Made by a program: the position numbers and the translations under genes
From: Dermacentor variabilis
Taxonomy: Eukaryota; Arthropoda; Arachnida; Ixodida; Ixodidae
Length of the DNA: 64,000 bases
Reading direction: 5' to 3'
Assembly (NCBI RefSeq): GCF_050947875.1
Contig: NC_134568.1
Coordinates: 250,002,767-250,066,766, forward strand
Notes under the pieces: generated by a model
The model's database searches: none
What the model saw: the letters and a program-made list of their open reading frames with translations, nothing else
What the model was told of the DNA's origin: nothing
Part shown: piece after piece, positions 51,001-61,600 of the stretch
Layout: every line of letters starts with the position of its first letter
How positions within the stretch are numbered: position 1 is the stretch's first letter

Positions 51001-53736
51001 CCCCAGCTGGCATTTTCTTTATTTAGGGGCTTTGTTCCCGAACAGTAACTTAATAAAACGGATATCTGTACACATGCTGTATCACACAAAGTTTATGTAC
51101 GGACACGCTCAACATACTGGTAATATGAACTCTACCCCCAGGTCAAGGTATACATACGTGAGCGGGGGCGGTGCCCCTTCGAGTATACCTCCGTTGCGAA
51201 AGACCCTCACGAGTGTGAAATAACGACCGCGCGTTGTAAACTGTTCCTCCTGACCAGTAAAATTACAACAATATCGAGCGCGCGCCTTAAAGAAACCCAG
51301 TGGTCAAAATTAATCCGGAGTCCCCCTACGGCGTGCCTTATAATCATATCGTGCTTTTGGCACGCAAAAATCTTGAATTTAATGTAAGAAGCGCGCGCGC
51401 TGAGGTCCCTGAGCGAGTTCACTTGTTCGAGAGTTCAAAAACGAGGGGGGGGGGGGGGGGCTAAGTGCTAAATCACAGTGACACGGTGCTTGAGTGGCTC
51501 GGCGTTGACTGCACAAATACAGCCTAAAAGGATGCCAAGTCATTTAGATTCTTGCACCAAATGTAGTCTAGTCGCAGTTATCGTGAATCTCGCTAAGCGG
51601 GCGGTCGAGCGGACATTGCACACTGTCTCTTCTGCTGAAAGTATTGAGATGTGTACTTAGTCATTATCTTAGCTCAAGACGCCCTATCTAAATACACGGC
51701 AAAGGAGAAGTCATGTCACTCGGCATTCAGTGCACCGATGTGGATTAGGTTTGTAGCATGAACGAAAAGGTAGACTGCGAACCGATTACCGAAACGGAAA
51801 GATTTTTGAAAAGTAAAAGTTGCAAAACGAACACATTCTTTGTTTAGGCCACTAATTCTTGTTTCACTTGTTTTAGAAATTGTTTAAAATACAAAATTTA
51901 ATAAAACTGAAACAGTAAGTTTACGAGTCTAACTCAGAAGAGGAAAAAAAAAGAAACAATCAGTATCACGATTCTGCAAACTGCTCTTATTGAAAAATGT
52001 TAAAGGAGAAACTTTTATCTGCTGTACCCCAGTCTGAGATATACTACTCACTCGTGAGCAGAATTTTTGCAAAGACCTCGTAAACATTGTAACAATTTCA
52101 CGTGGAGTGTCAACTCGTAGATTGAATTGGCTTCGGATGCTCTAAAGGTGGGGTTTACGAACTGCATACAATATCAGGTTTCCGTGCAGAGTTTCGGATT
52201 TGTAAACATCGTGGTTTAATTTTTTAAACTTGCCGATCTTGGCAATTCGCATGCAAAAAAATATTGGTCTTAAATCGAAATTCTGCTTCACATATAGTCG
52301 GTAGAATTCAGAATTATGTACCAAATAGAACAAACATAATTCCAATCGGTTCGGTGGTTCTGTAATGAGAGCATTTCTGCGTTTTGCATGTATTTGCATA
52401 TAGGGAAATAATTGAGTACCTCGGGGCTATTTCTTTATTCCCCTATTTAGGTGTTGGCATAACTTCAGAGGAAGCTTTAAAAGTTTGCTCTGAAATTCTG
52501 CTAACCCATAAATCAACGCTAAGTTTCACGTTAGACTAGTCAGCAGTTCTTGAGGTGCGATCGCAAATGAACTAAAAATTATTTTACGCACAGAAAACTG
52601 CTAAGCGGAGAAAACTTCTCGGTGTAAAAAATAAAAATAATTTCCATGTATTTATAACTGTACCACGCAGTGTGCAGACAAAGCTATAGTGTGAGGTAAG
52701 CGATGCTCTAACAGTCGGTATTCGTAGAAAAAAAGAAAGCCCGGAAATATGAGATAACCTGTTTGCCAGGATTTTCCGTGCTCACATTAGCTCGGTGTTT
52801 TATCGCAGATGTTAACCGTGAAAACCGCGTAATGTCTAGTCTACGCAAACCGCTTACATGTTTTCAACTTGAAGAATTGTTTTAAGCTGTTTGGACGGCA
52901 GTCTTGTAGACGACGAATATTTCTAGTAGAGCGAACAACTTTCTTCTTCTTTTTTCTTTCCTGCAGTGCGACGAGTCCCGGTTGTGTTATAGTTTGCGTA
53001 CATTTCGTATACGAAGACTTCGCAAATGTTTTCGTACGCATTTGAACTGCTTTCACGATGGGATCTCTGCTTGAGGGATATGGCGCAAATGTTGCTCTAC
53101 AGTACACTCGAAGACAACCAGAGAGCACTATATGTCGACGGCCTTTTTGATGTCGACGAGCAGAACAGTGCATCTTTCACGGGGACCTCTCGCACGCCTC
53201 CTTTAACTTTTGCGCCAGCTCGAATTCGGCCGCTGTTCTTTAACAGCACAGCCATATAAGAAGAGTCAAACGAAAGGACGAAAAGGGGCATTTCTGATGA
53301 AATGAGAAAAGTGCTGACACTTCTCGCGCGCATAAGTTGTGCGGAGTTGCGCTTTTTCTCTGCAAAGCTAAGCACAACTAAAGGAATGTGCGTGTTTTCT
53401 TACTTCTACGCGTTTCTAATATGCGTTTATAAGAAGACTCTGTGCATATGCAGGCAGCGAATTATAAATGCTACGTGTATAGAGAACGAAAAGGAAAAGT
53501 ATAGCCTGGTAAAGCCGCAGCTTGCGCCGTGCTCGCTGGAAGATTGTTTCGTGCTTTCGACAACTTGCAGCGAAATTATTCGACATTCGAATGGCTTACG
53601 TCAGAACGACGACGACGCCAGAAGTACATAGTGATTATTGCTCGTTTGCCAATGTTTTAACATCACAAAAATATATTTATTTATTTCACACAAAAGGTAG
53701 AATAATATATATATTCTATTTATGTCCTGACCACAC

Positions 53737-53784
<48 letters not shown>

Positions 53785-56700
53785 GTGTGGTCAGAACATA
53801 AAGTTACGAATTTGGTATAAGCAGAGCGAATAAAGAGTAATGTAAGAAGCACTACATATAGGTAGTGTTGCTGCAGACGGACCTTTGTAAAATGCGCTAG
53901 AGCCTGTGAACTTGGAAGATACATGGAATGTACGTATGTTAGCACAGCTTCAAGCAAGCCCGGCACAAGACATACAGTGAGTGCTAAGCGAAAGAACGGG
54001 GTTGTAAGTAGGTTGCACGTCATCCATGCCAGTTCAGCACCATATATATTACGCTCACATCACTCAACTCTCCAGCTCTGAATCACGGAGGATGTTGAGG
54101 AGGAGCCCTCCACGCCCATTAGCCAAGTTTCATGGCCGAACTGATGCTCACTGTTCATCGGGATCGTTCATCCACCATGGGAATGATGTTTAGTACATTG
54201 ACTATAGTCTGATCTTCGTGCTTGTGGCTTCAGACGTTCTTTTGGCTTTCTCTATTACGCTTTATCTGCCTTAATTGGCCAAAATTTCAAAGCGATGTAT
54301 ACTTTTCTAAATACATAAAGCAATAATACTCTGCGAACACGCATAATCGCTACTAATTGCAGCGGTTCCGCTTGTCGAGGTGGCCAAATCGAAACGCGCC
54401 AAGCGTCTCAATGCACTGGCTGCCCGCGAGAAATTCTTAAGGGTGTTCTACGCCTCTTGTCGACGCATGCGTCCGTGGCGTAATGGTTTCAATATCGGGC
54501 GTCTGTGTTAGATGTCCTGTGTTTGAAACCTGCCGTCGGACAATTCTAATAATGTTTATTGAATTATTTCTAACACGGTGCTTTGTTGAAAGTTGAAAAT
54601 GACCAGCTTGCCAAGTCACAAAGCCGTCTAAAGCCAGAAGGACGAAGTTTAGGCAAATCCATGTACCAACCGTCATTCCCGTGCTGGCTGAACTGCCCTG
54701 CTTGTAGCTGCTGTAGACACCGGCGCTGCAGTTTCCGCTAGTAATTATTGTATGAAACTCCATAGCTTTGACTTTGCCCCTGAGCTCGTTGCGGATATCC
54801 CGGTTCAAGCAATCCTTAGACAATATTAGTTCCATTTCAATTTCTTTATTCAGCTCTTCTAAAGCAGAAGCCAGCTCTTTGCTTAGCCTTGACATTACGA
54901 ATAAGGCACTTTTCTGTGGTGACACACAATAGCAGCAGAGGCGTGGCAGATTTCAAATACGGCAATATAACAGATGTACAATGAAGGTCACCAACTTGCA
55001 TCGAAGAGGTGCGGTGAGGTGAGCCCTATAGTCCATCGTCCTGCTCACGCCAGAGCTTCCATGAAAAACTCACCCCCCCCCCCCTCCGGTCATGCATCCT
55101 TAAACCGCGCTGGCGCTATAGCGAAAAAGCAGCAGCACACTCCGTAAAAACGACTTCTCTCTTAAAGAAAGCACTAAAATCTACACACCTTAGCGCTATA
55201 TAAATTCCCTTCTAAGCACACTGCGATAGCAGACCTGTGCTTAACTATGCAACGGTAGGCTTCCGTGCAGTCACCGAACTTTAGCCATGCACTTTGCAAG
55301 TTGTACCTGCTAGATTGAAATAATCGTCCAGTCGTTGTTGCCCTCAGATGGGTTAACCACTAGATCTACTTCCATTGCTTGCAGCAGATATCCGTTACTT
55401 GTGATTCTTATGCGTTTGAAGCCCAGATTAATTGTGTATAAGTCTTTGTCTGCATGTCCTGTTTACATTTTTGTTTACCTCTCCGCAGAGTGAAGAAGCA
55501 AGACTTCTTGCATAGGTATCACGAAGAGAACAAGAATCGTACTGAAGAAACTGGTGAGCCTCTATTCATTTCCGTCACTGTGTGGTCCTTACTAATTGTA
55601 TTTGGATGTTGTTGTTTCTTTAGATCATGGTCGGTGACCCAACTGTTTGCTTTCCCTATTTCAGTATACGACATTTGTCACAAGGTGGCGCTACGCCGCT
55701 GCGGCCAGAACTTCATGCGGGCCTTCAATCTGGTTGAATATCTGTCTGGCGCCGACTACTACAACACTCAGTGTACTCTGAGAAAGGTGAGTGCTGCAGA
55801 AAGAAACAGAAAGAAAAAAAATTGCTTTCTCGTCTGCTTGTGCATATGGAAGTACACGTACGTGATTCGTCCACTCAATATAATGGCGCGAGGATGCGCG
55901 TTCATCGATAAAGAGCAAAAATGGGATTATTTTTTTTTCTGGGTGGACACAGCCGCAGCCTACTCTGTAATACAACAATACCTTCTTTATGGCTCTGGGC
56001 GCTATAACACATTTCTGCGCCATGTATGATTTGCACCATAACGCACCTGGCTCGCCGAGACAATAGTAGGAGCGTTTTATCAGGCGAGTCGGCGCTCTTG
56101 TCCGTCTTACTCCGCGGTCTGTAGTGTCGGTATACCGGCACTTACAGGCGCTTTCTCTTGCGTGACCTTTGTCCCTCTCTGGACACAGCCACATTATATG
56201 GCGGGAATCAGCTGCAGACGCTGGGGCAGAGCACCCTTGGCAGTTCAAAGAGCCTGAAGTGCTGGGCCCGAGACCCAGGTTGTGGAAGCTGTAAGGGCCG
56301 CTGCAGTCTCTGACGAGAGCCTTCCTCCACCTGAGCGAGACTGTACGGGGAGGGGACAAGCACACAGGGGAATTAGAGCGTGTATGCCTCATTAAAAGAG
56401 ATATATCTGGCTACATAAATTGAGCAGAGGTCGAGGGGAAAGGAAGTAGGTGGGCTGTCAGGCGGGGAAGGAGCGAGCTCGTCTAGACAATGGTGGTGAC
56501 CATGACCCTGCGCCCAGTGTACTTTGGTGGTGAATTGTGACATGCTAAGTGTATGAATATCTTCACAGATACATATTGCTTTGATAACTTGTTTCAGCTG
56601 CTTCACAACGCTGCGCAAGTCGGTATATAGATGTGAACGACGGCAATTGGTCAATCGGTCAAGAGTTTAACATCTATGATCGCATCGATTATGGTCTCTA

Positions 56701-58685
56701 GCTTAAGTAATAAAGAAGCTATTGTTTCTACCACGTAGTGGCTTGAATATATGGCTGTGTGGGGCTGATGGACTCGACTCACCTTCTATTCAGGTGAACA
56801 ACTGCATCTGTGTATAGCCCACAGTCACCTTGAGGGACACAGATCTCTCCTTTTCTGTGGCCGGCTGCTTGCTGCTGCGAATTTTATTGGTGGTGACGCA
56901 ATTAACAGCACCATGGCGGGAGGTCATCCAATGTCATCTTTATAAATGGATCTCAACAGATATGAGTACGGATAGCTGCGAATGATGGAATGTGCCGTCG
57001 TTTAAGCTGTTTTGCATGCTCGCGCCGAATAACGAGGGGCATGCTCGGAGTGTCGGGATTGGGGTGAGACGCGGCAGTGCCCTTGTTACCCTCACGGCTT
57101 CTTAGTTGACGACTCCTCGGAAGACTCCTCGGAAAATTACCAAGAGCCAACGTGTAGGTCAACATCAGTGCCGCCAAATATGATGTCGCACTGTTTAAAA
57201 ACTTGGAAACACCGATGTTGCCCGGTGTGAGATATTCGGCAACGCAAATGAGTGATAGCGTCAGCTAAAACTGGCGGGCGATGTTGTCTTATAGGTATAC
57301 TGTCTCTGTCGCACATCTTGTGGCGCGCTACGTGCTTCTGTAACACCTTTTCGTGCGTGCTTTGTTCAGGGGGCACTTTTCATGGCGCGCGCCTTAAAGT
57401 GCCAATTGCGTTTTCTTTTTTTTTTTTAAATTACATCCACCCTGTTACTTCTGGCACGTACGTGTTGTGAAGTTCTGAGCGCTGATGAGGACGGTCGCCT
57501 GAAGAATCATGCCGCATGCACGTAACATCTGCACATACAGCGTATCTATAGAATGACAAGCTGTACGACGACTGCATTTGTGGTGCAAGTATGCTTACAT
57601 ATTTGTATGAAAAGAAGAGATATAATAACAATTACAGAGGAACACCGCTTCATTCGGGACATGCATGGAACAGACTCTTAGTGCGTTATCCAGATATTTT
57701 TCGGTCCGACAGTGTGTGTTGCCCAACTGTTGGCCAACAAGCTGTCGCCGTTTTGTTGAGGACACATTCCCGTGCACGTTTCTCGCGCGCAGTGGCGTAG
57801 CCGGCAATTTTTTTCGGGTAGCGGAGTCAGGCGGGTGTTGTTGCACATCGTTTTATGGCAGGTATCGTGGTACACAGAAATACATGGAGAGGAGGTGGGC
57901 GGGGGGCAGGTGTCCGGTGTGCACCTCCCCTCCCCCCCCCCCTTTGGCTGCGCTCTTGCTCGCGGGGTTACGGAGAGTGTTGGTTAACTTGTTGTCCAGT
58001 GTGAATCGCCTCTTAGTAAATAGGGAACTTCATTAAGGGGCGACTAAATAAAGCATGCAATGTAAAACTCGCGCTACCTTCCAACCAAGCAAGACATGTA
58101 AGGAGTATTTCGTGCGGTTCATTTGGAGGGAAAGGTTGTAACCTAATTCCACTTACAGCAGGTACGATCTACGTATCATTGACCGAAGAGCCTTTGGTAT
58201 TATCTAGAAGCGTCACCAAATCAGTTGCAATATGCAACGACACCTTTAAAGTGAAGGCACATGTAGTAAGTAGTTTTCGATTGGACAACTTTTTCCCGTG
58301 ATCATTACTAGCGTCGCCGCCAAATTGTTACCGCGCTTCGCTGTCGCAAGTTTTCCTAATAAACAGCTTGCTTTTTGATCGTCGCTTCCCTCGCCCGCTT
58401 ACGTACCGTCACCACCACGTGACTGTACCACTTGTGAACGTATGATTGACGTGCTGTCTGACACACTTAATGTTCATGTCCGCGCTCTTCTTTTTTCGAC
58501 TGCAGGCCTTTTTCGCTTGCCTAGACAAGCTGCGTCAGAAACCGTGTCGGAAGCGCCGTGCCTCTGGTCTCGACGACAAACGTTTCCGGAAAAAGCTGGC
58601 GGACGCCCTCTGGGAGACCAGAGTTTGTGTCCTCGGCATCAAAGACATCGAAGAGCTCCCGCCAAAGAAGAAAGGCCTCAAGTGA
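47948..58685 (+). CDS. Small secreted cysteine-containing basic protein, four coding exons (span)
   Basis: Joining 47948-48027, 55489-55553, 55665-55786 and 58506-58685 gives 447 bases, that is 148 codons and a TGA. All introns are GT..AG, in phases 2, 1 and 0. Residues 1-18 are a hydrophobic signal peptide with likely cleavage VVVA/EP. The mature part is very Lys/Arg-rich. Cysteines fall at 53, 61, 85, 94, 103 and 130 (C-x7-C-x23-C-x8-C-x8-C-x26-C). N43-R-T is an N-glycosylation sequon, and RKRR at 104-107 fits a furin site. I do not recognise the family. The Cys spacing in the middle loosely recalls small helical secreted proteins of arthropods and nematodes (DUF19-like), which is only a guess. 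Function unknown. Confidence 0.8.
49788..50570 (+). repeat. Direct repeat, copy 1 (tRNA-like block inside)
   Basis: From ATCGTTCAGCCACCATGGGAATGATGG to about 50570 it matches 54164-54765 in order. Shared parts include GCACGCATAATCGCT..CTAATTGCAG.GGTTCCGC, GAGGTGGCCAAATCGAAACGCGCCAAGCG and GACGAAGTTTAGGCAAATC. Within it, GCGTCCGTAGCGTAATGGTTTCAATATCGG and CTTCGAATCC resemble A and B boxes, flanked by GTCCG/CGGAC as a stem. The copy is interrupted by the MITE at 50065-50229. Confidence 0.85.
50065..50229. mobile_element. 165-bp MITE with TIRs, nested in direct repeat copy 1
   Basis: TATTTTGTAGCGATGCCTTA at the left is inverted as AAGGCATCGCTACAAAATA at the right. A second subterminal AAAAGGCATAGAATCGG mirrors GCCTTATTCCATGC. 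The matching position in copy 2 (near 54436) lacks it, which sets its approximate borders. Confidence 0.85.
51278..51385 (+). mobile_element. Ruka-like SINE, 3' fragment
   Basis: CGCGCCTTAAAGAAACCCAGTGGTCAAAATTAATCCGGAGTCCCCCTACGGCGTGCC and the GCTTTTGGCACGCAAAAATCTTGAATTTAAT end match the 3' part of the full copies. Confidence 0.8.
51445..51460. repeat. G16 homopolymer
   Basis: Sixteen G in a row after ACGA. It could form a G-quadruplex, and its assembled length may be unreliable. Confidence 0.95.
53721..53800. repeat. 80-bp palindrome around (AT)20
   Basis: TATGTCCTGACCACACGTGT and ACACGTGTGGTCAGAACATA are inverted with one mismatch and flank 40 bases of TATA repeats. Together they form a single perfect-looking cruciform. 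Confidence 0.95.
54164..54765 (+). repeat. Direct repeat, copy 2
   Basis: Matches 49788-50570, 4.38 kb downstream in the same orientation, without the MITE. It contains the same tRNA-like block (GCGTCCGTGGCGTAATGGTTTC..GTTTGAAACC..GTCGGACA). Confidence 0.85.
54766..54925 (-). pseudogene. Possible LINE ORF1 coiled-coil remnant
   Basis: The minus-strand frame reads SRLSKELASALEELNKEIEM, then ELILSKDCLNRDIRNELRGK, then VKAMEF. This is a Leu/Glu/Lys heptad pattern like the coiled coil of LINE ORF1 proteins. No RRM or zinc knuckle follows, because the frame then runs into the direct repeat. Weak. Confidence 0.3.
54926..55488. other. Intron 1, distal end
   Basis: A C12 run lies near 55073-55084. 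No element recognised before the pyrimidine-rich acceptor. Confidence 0.4.
55489..55553 (+). CDS. Exon 2 of the secreted protein gene
   Basis: Encodes residues 27-48 (VKKQDFLHRYHEENKNRTEE plus T), starting after CCGCAG and ending at donor GTGAGC. The Lys codon is completed across the junction, and the terminal G begins a Val codon. It carries the N-R-T sequon and is strongly charged. The alternative acceptor two bases later gives an immediate stop. Confidence 0.8.
55554..55664 (+). other. Intron 2 (111 bp)
   Basis: Bordered by GTGAGC and TTTCCCTATTTCAG with a pyrimidine-rich 3' end. An earlier TTTAG at 55623 would introduce a stop after four codons. Confidence 0.75.
55665..55786 (+). CDS. 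Exon 3 of the secreted protein gene
   Basis: Encodes residues 49-89 with Cys 53, 61 and 85 (YDICHKVALRRCGQNFMRAF and on to NTQCTLRK). The spacing and amphipathic character suggest helices. It ends in phase 0 at AAG before GTGAGT. Confidence 0.82.
56150..56365 (-). pseudogene. Possible non-LTR retroelement tail remnant
   Basis: On the minus strand the frame contains LNCQGCSAPASAADSRHIMW then LCPERDK, a C-x2-C-x10-H-x4-C knuckle of the kind found at the C-terminus of LINE polyproteins (consensus around H-x-x-W-x-C). It is preceded by SLRWRKALVRDC. The frame continues into unrelated sequence. It lies in intron 3, antisense to the host gene. Confidence 0.35.
57788..57962. repeat. GC-tract element bounded by short inverted ends
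   Basis: GCAGTGGCGTAGCCGGCAATTTTTTTCGGG at the left is roughly inverted by CCCCCCTTTGGCTGCGCTCTTGC at the right, with G-rich and C-rich runs inside. The AGTGGCGTAGCCA-type ends and the homopolymer content fit a widespread low-complexity MITE class. Weak borders. Confidence 0.4.
58506..58685 (+). CDS. Exon 4 of the secreted protein gene
   Basis: Encodes residues 90-148 and TGA. It carries Cys 94, 103 and 130, the KPCRKRRASGLDDKRFRKKL stretch with an RKRR processing-like site, DALWETRVCVLGIKDIEEL, and a Lys-rich tail. Codon use is G/C-rich at third positions, unlike flanking DNA, which supports real coding. Confidence 0.85.
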   Translation, partial: AFFACLDKLRQKPCRKRRASGLDDKRFRKKLADALWETRVCVLGIKDIEELPPKKKGLK

Positions 58686-61600
58686 CGTGCAAGGCTAGCC
58701 CAATACCCTCTGCGGCGCCTTCTCCGTATACAGGGCTGACGTCCACCGATAGCCCGCATGTGGATGTAGTTGTCATACTCGACCATCGGGACGTCATCGA
58801 TCCCCTCCTTGGTGTTGTTTACCATCGTAATGGTTTCGATGCATGTCTGGAAGTAAGTTTGGACACAGGGTTATTACGCCAGGATATTTTACATATTCGA
58901 ATCTTTGTTGTTGGTGGTTCAGCGCTCACTGTACGAATGAAAAATATTCTAACAGCGAACGTTGGCCAACTGCATGCCGTAACACTGGCGCACGGCGAAA
59001 CTACTACTTACTGCATGTATGTGGAGTCCACTCGAGTGCACGTTTCTGTACCGCTGTGTTTTGCACTTCTGGGTAGCGCTAATAAGTTATTTCTGTAGGC
59101 TTCTTTCCAATTTTTATTGCTGTTTCAGTGCGCCTGGCCGCCTTCTGTATTAGTATACGACCGTCTGCACACGAAACCATGTTATTTTACATCGACAATT
59201 TGAGATTAACTTGTTAAACAAGCTGGACGAAAGGGCCCTTTTCTGCAAGGAAATTTTGCGCTGGAAAGAAAGAGAGCGAGAGAGAGAAAATGCGCTTTGG
59301 TGTATTTCTGTGTCTTTGTAGGGCTAAGTAGCAATGGTCCAGCTGACGTGCTGTGTGCCATTGTCGTGTTTTAATCATTCTGTGTCCTTGACCCACGAAC
59401 CTTAGAACATTCGCTCTATGGTGACTTCTCAGGTTACATATTCTAAACCTATCACTATGCGCGAATTAGCAATGCGTTGCAAATATTTTGAAGACTATCA
59501 AGTTTGTGTATAAACAAACTGCTCTAATACAATCGTATAACTGCGCTGCAAGACCATGAACATCACAAGAACGGAAAGAAATATGTTGTCTGAATTTCGG
59601 GACGTAATTTTATTACCGATGTAGTTTTCAACTGCTAAAAAGTATTGGATGAAGAAAAATCTCATGACTGCATATACAGAGCTATGTACAAAATAAGGTA
59701 TATTGGTCTATAGCTAACATGCTTGAAGTTTGAGCATTGTGATAGTACTGGCCGTTCTGCCACACGTACTGTGCGACAGAAAAGGATTAAGCCATGCTTC
59801 AAAGCGTAATATGTCACGCATATAAGGGGCAGGCCGAATTTATAAAGCCTTTCGTTTGTCATAGTTGTTTATCGTTGAACGGCGGCCTACACTATTATGC
59901 CCTCTAGCACGATTGGCCGACGCCTGTTCTTAGGAACCCGCTTTCAACCGCGTCATTAATGCGGACACTGAACGCTATAACTGTGAACAAGGTTGTTTGA
60001 GCATGCATTTATTAACACTAACGAGGTAGACACTCAGGGATATTCAGAAATGCACTTTTCACGATATTTCTTACTATACTCCTATATTGTGTGTGCCATA
60101 TCTGTCTTGCAGATTGTGCTCGGTACGTGACAAGTTTTGCGTGATACTTGTATGCATTGTGTTTCTTCGTGCTATCAGGTGGGGCCTTAGAACTAACAAA
60201 CGGCCAGTCATGAAATCGGCAACCGATAAAAGCAAGGAAAATTGTGTTTTTATCGCGGACTAAGGTGCGCGCCTGTTAGTCATCACTTGCTATGCGCAGG
60301 TAATGATGTAAAAGCGGCTGTACATCAAAGGCTGTACTGGAGATCTTGCTTCGATGTAAGCTTGAATACTTTAAGTAAATTAGAAAAAAAAACTGGCTTA
60401 GTGACTGGTTACCGGTTTTGTTCACTTCACCAGGCGATACTACGCGCCGGCACTTCAGCAAGCGCCACGTCTCCTATACCGATGATAGAACAGCTCATTG
60501 ATGAAATAGCTTCAGTTGCTATACGCCACCGACGTGTGCTATATCAAGCCACTTGCCAACAGCTGCACCGAAATGAAGTTTCAGTGATATATAGGTTGAA
60601 AAGTTCCAAGTGCTTGCATTTTCGTGTTGCTTATTTGGTCTCAAGCTCCACACATACAGACACGCACACAGATACACACACGCCGAAAAAAATCAGAAGT
60701 TCTTTTGTTTCTGTTTACAGCTCCGTGAGGTTTTTAAGATTTTCTGGCCACTGCTTAAATTTTTTAACCAAAATGCTTTCTCTCCAGCAGAACTATGTCG
60801 CTAGTTTTGTATGCAGTGTAAGCACTGAGGTTTTCTATAGCTTGAACAAGTGTGTTTACTTCAGGAAAATAGCAGATACTAAAAAGCAAGTAGCGTCCTG
60901 AGAGAAAGTCGTCAGCAGTTGTGTGCAATGAAAGTATGATTGTAAGCGTATTTTGAACTAGTTTCTTGTGACCTTTGGTTTCATTACGTGTTGTGTATTG
61001 ATAGAAAAATTCTGGGTAGCACGCAAACTCGTAAAGCGCCACCCGCATAAGCTGCGGCAAGTCGAGAAAAACAAACAAGAAAAAAAACTTATGTTATCGA
61101 AGACAAAGAAACCAAGGCCAACGAAATGTTTCCTAAATTTGTTTCAAGACTTTTCCCAAAGGACCTTTACGTTGAGTCTTTCAGGAAGCTGCAGTGACAA
61201 CACATTGAGTTTGTATCCAGCGAAAACGACTATAACTTCACAGTGTCGCGCAGCATACCTGAAGTTAAACGAAAGTAGCTGAATAAAGATTGCGTCGCGG
61301 TCATAACCTATACGTCTCCGTTTGCACACTATTATTCAAATTTTGTTTACTTGAATTAACCAATTTCGACCGAAGCTTCACCAGCTGTCGCCAATGGCGT
61401 TGTGGCTTCGCGCTGTATCTACAGTAACGTGGCAACGGTAATACGGACATGTCACGACTATGCCTCACGCGTCCCTGGCGCATGATTTTTCTTACCGTGA
61501 AAATAACCTTAGGATTAGAGATACCCTTTCGACCCATTTATTTCTTCGTTCTGCTATTTTGCAAGTCGGCATATAATGCACTGCCCATGGAAATGAGTAA

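Larger units (their letters stand above)
48028..55488 (+). other. Intron 1 (7.46 kb), repeat-rich
   Basis: Donor GTAAGA at 48028 and acceptor TTTACCTCTCCGCAG at 55488. The intron contains the duplicated repeat pair, a nested MITE, a SINE fragment, a palindrome and a G16 run. No further exon of this gene is needed to keep frame. Between features, 50571-51277 and 51461-53720 hold nothing I recognise. Confidence 0.7.
55787..58505 (+). other. Intron 3 (2.7 kb)
   Basis: Donor GTGAGTGC and acceptor TTCTTTTTTCGACTGCAG are both strong. Contains the LINE zinc-knuckle remnant and the GC-tract element below. A tandem ACTCCTCGGAAG pair lies near 57112-57135. Otherwise nothing is recognised. Confidence 0.75.

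Noticed and set aside
55691..56392. 233-codon minus-strand frame across exon 3
   Set aside because: Mostly the shadow of exon 3 and its flank. Only the Cys-His knuckle near 56178-56245 resembles a known retroelement tail, and it is listed separately.
58442..59098. 218-codon plus-strand frame overlapping exon 4
   Set aside because: It is a different frame from the spliced product, has no motif, and overlaps the acceptor and coding exon 4.
60242..60901. 219-codon plus-strand frame
   Set aside because: No recognisable domain, and its composition is that of the AT-rich flanks. No splice partners or homology features seen.
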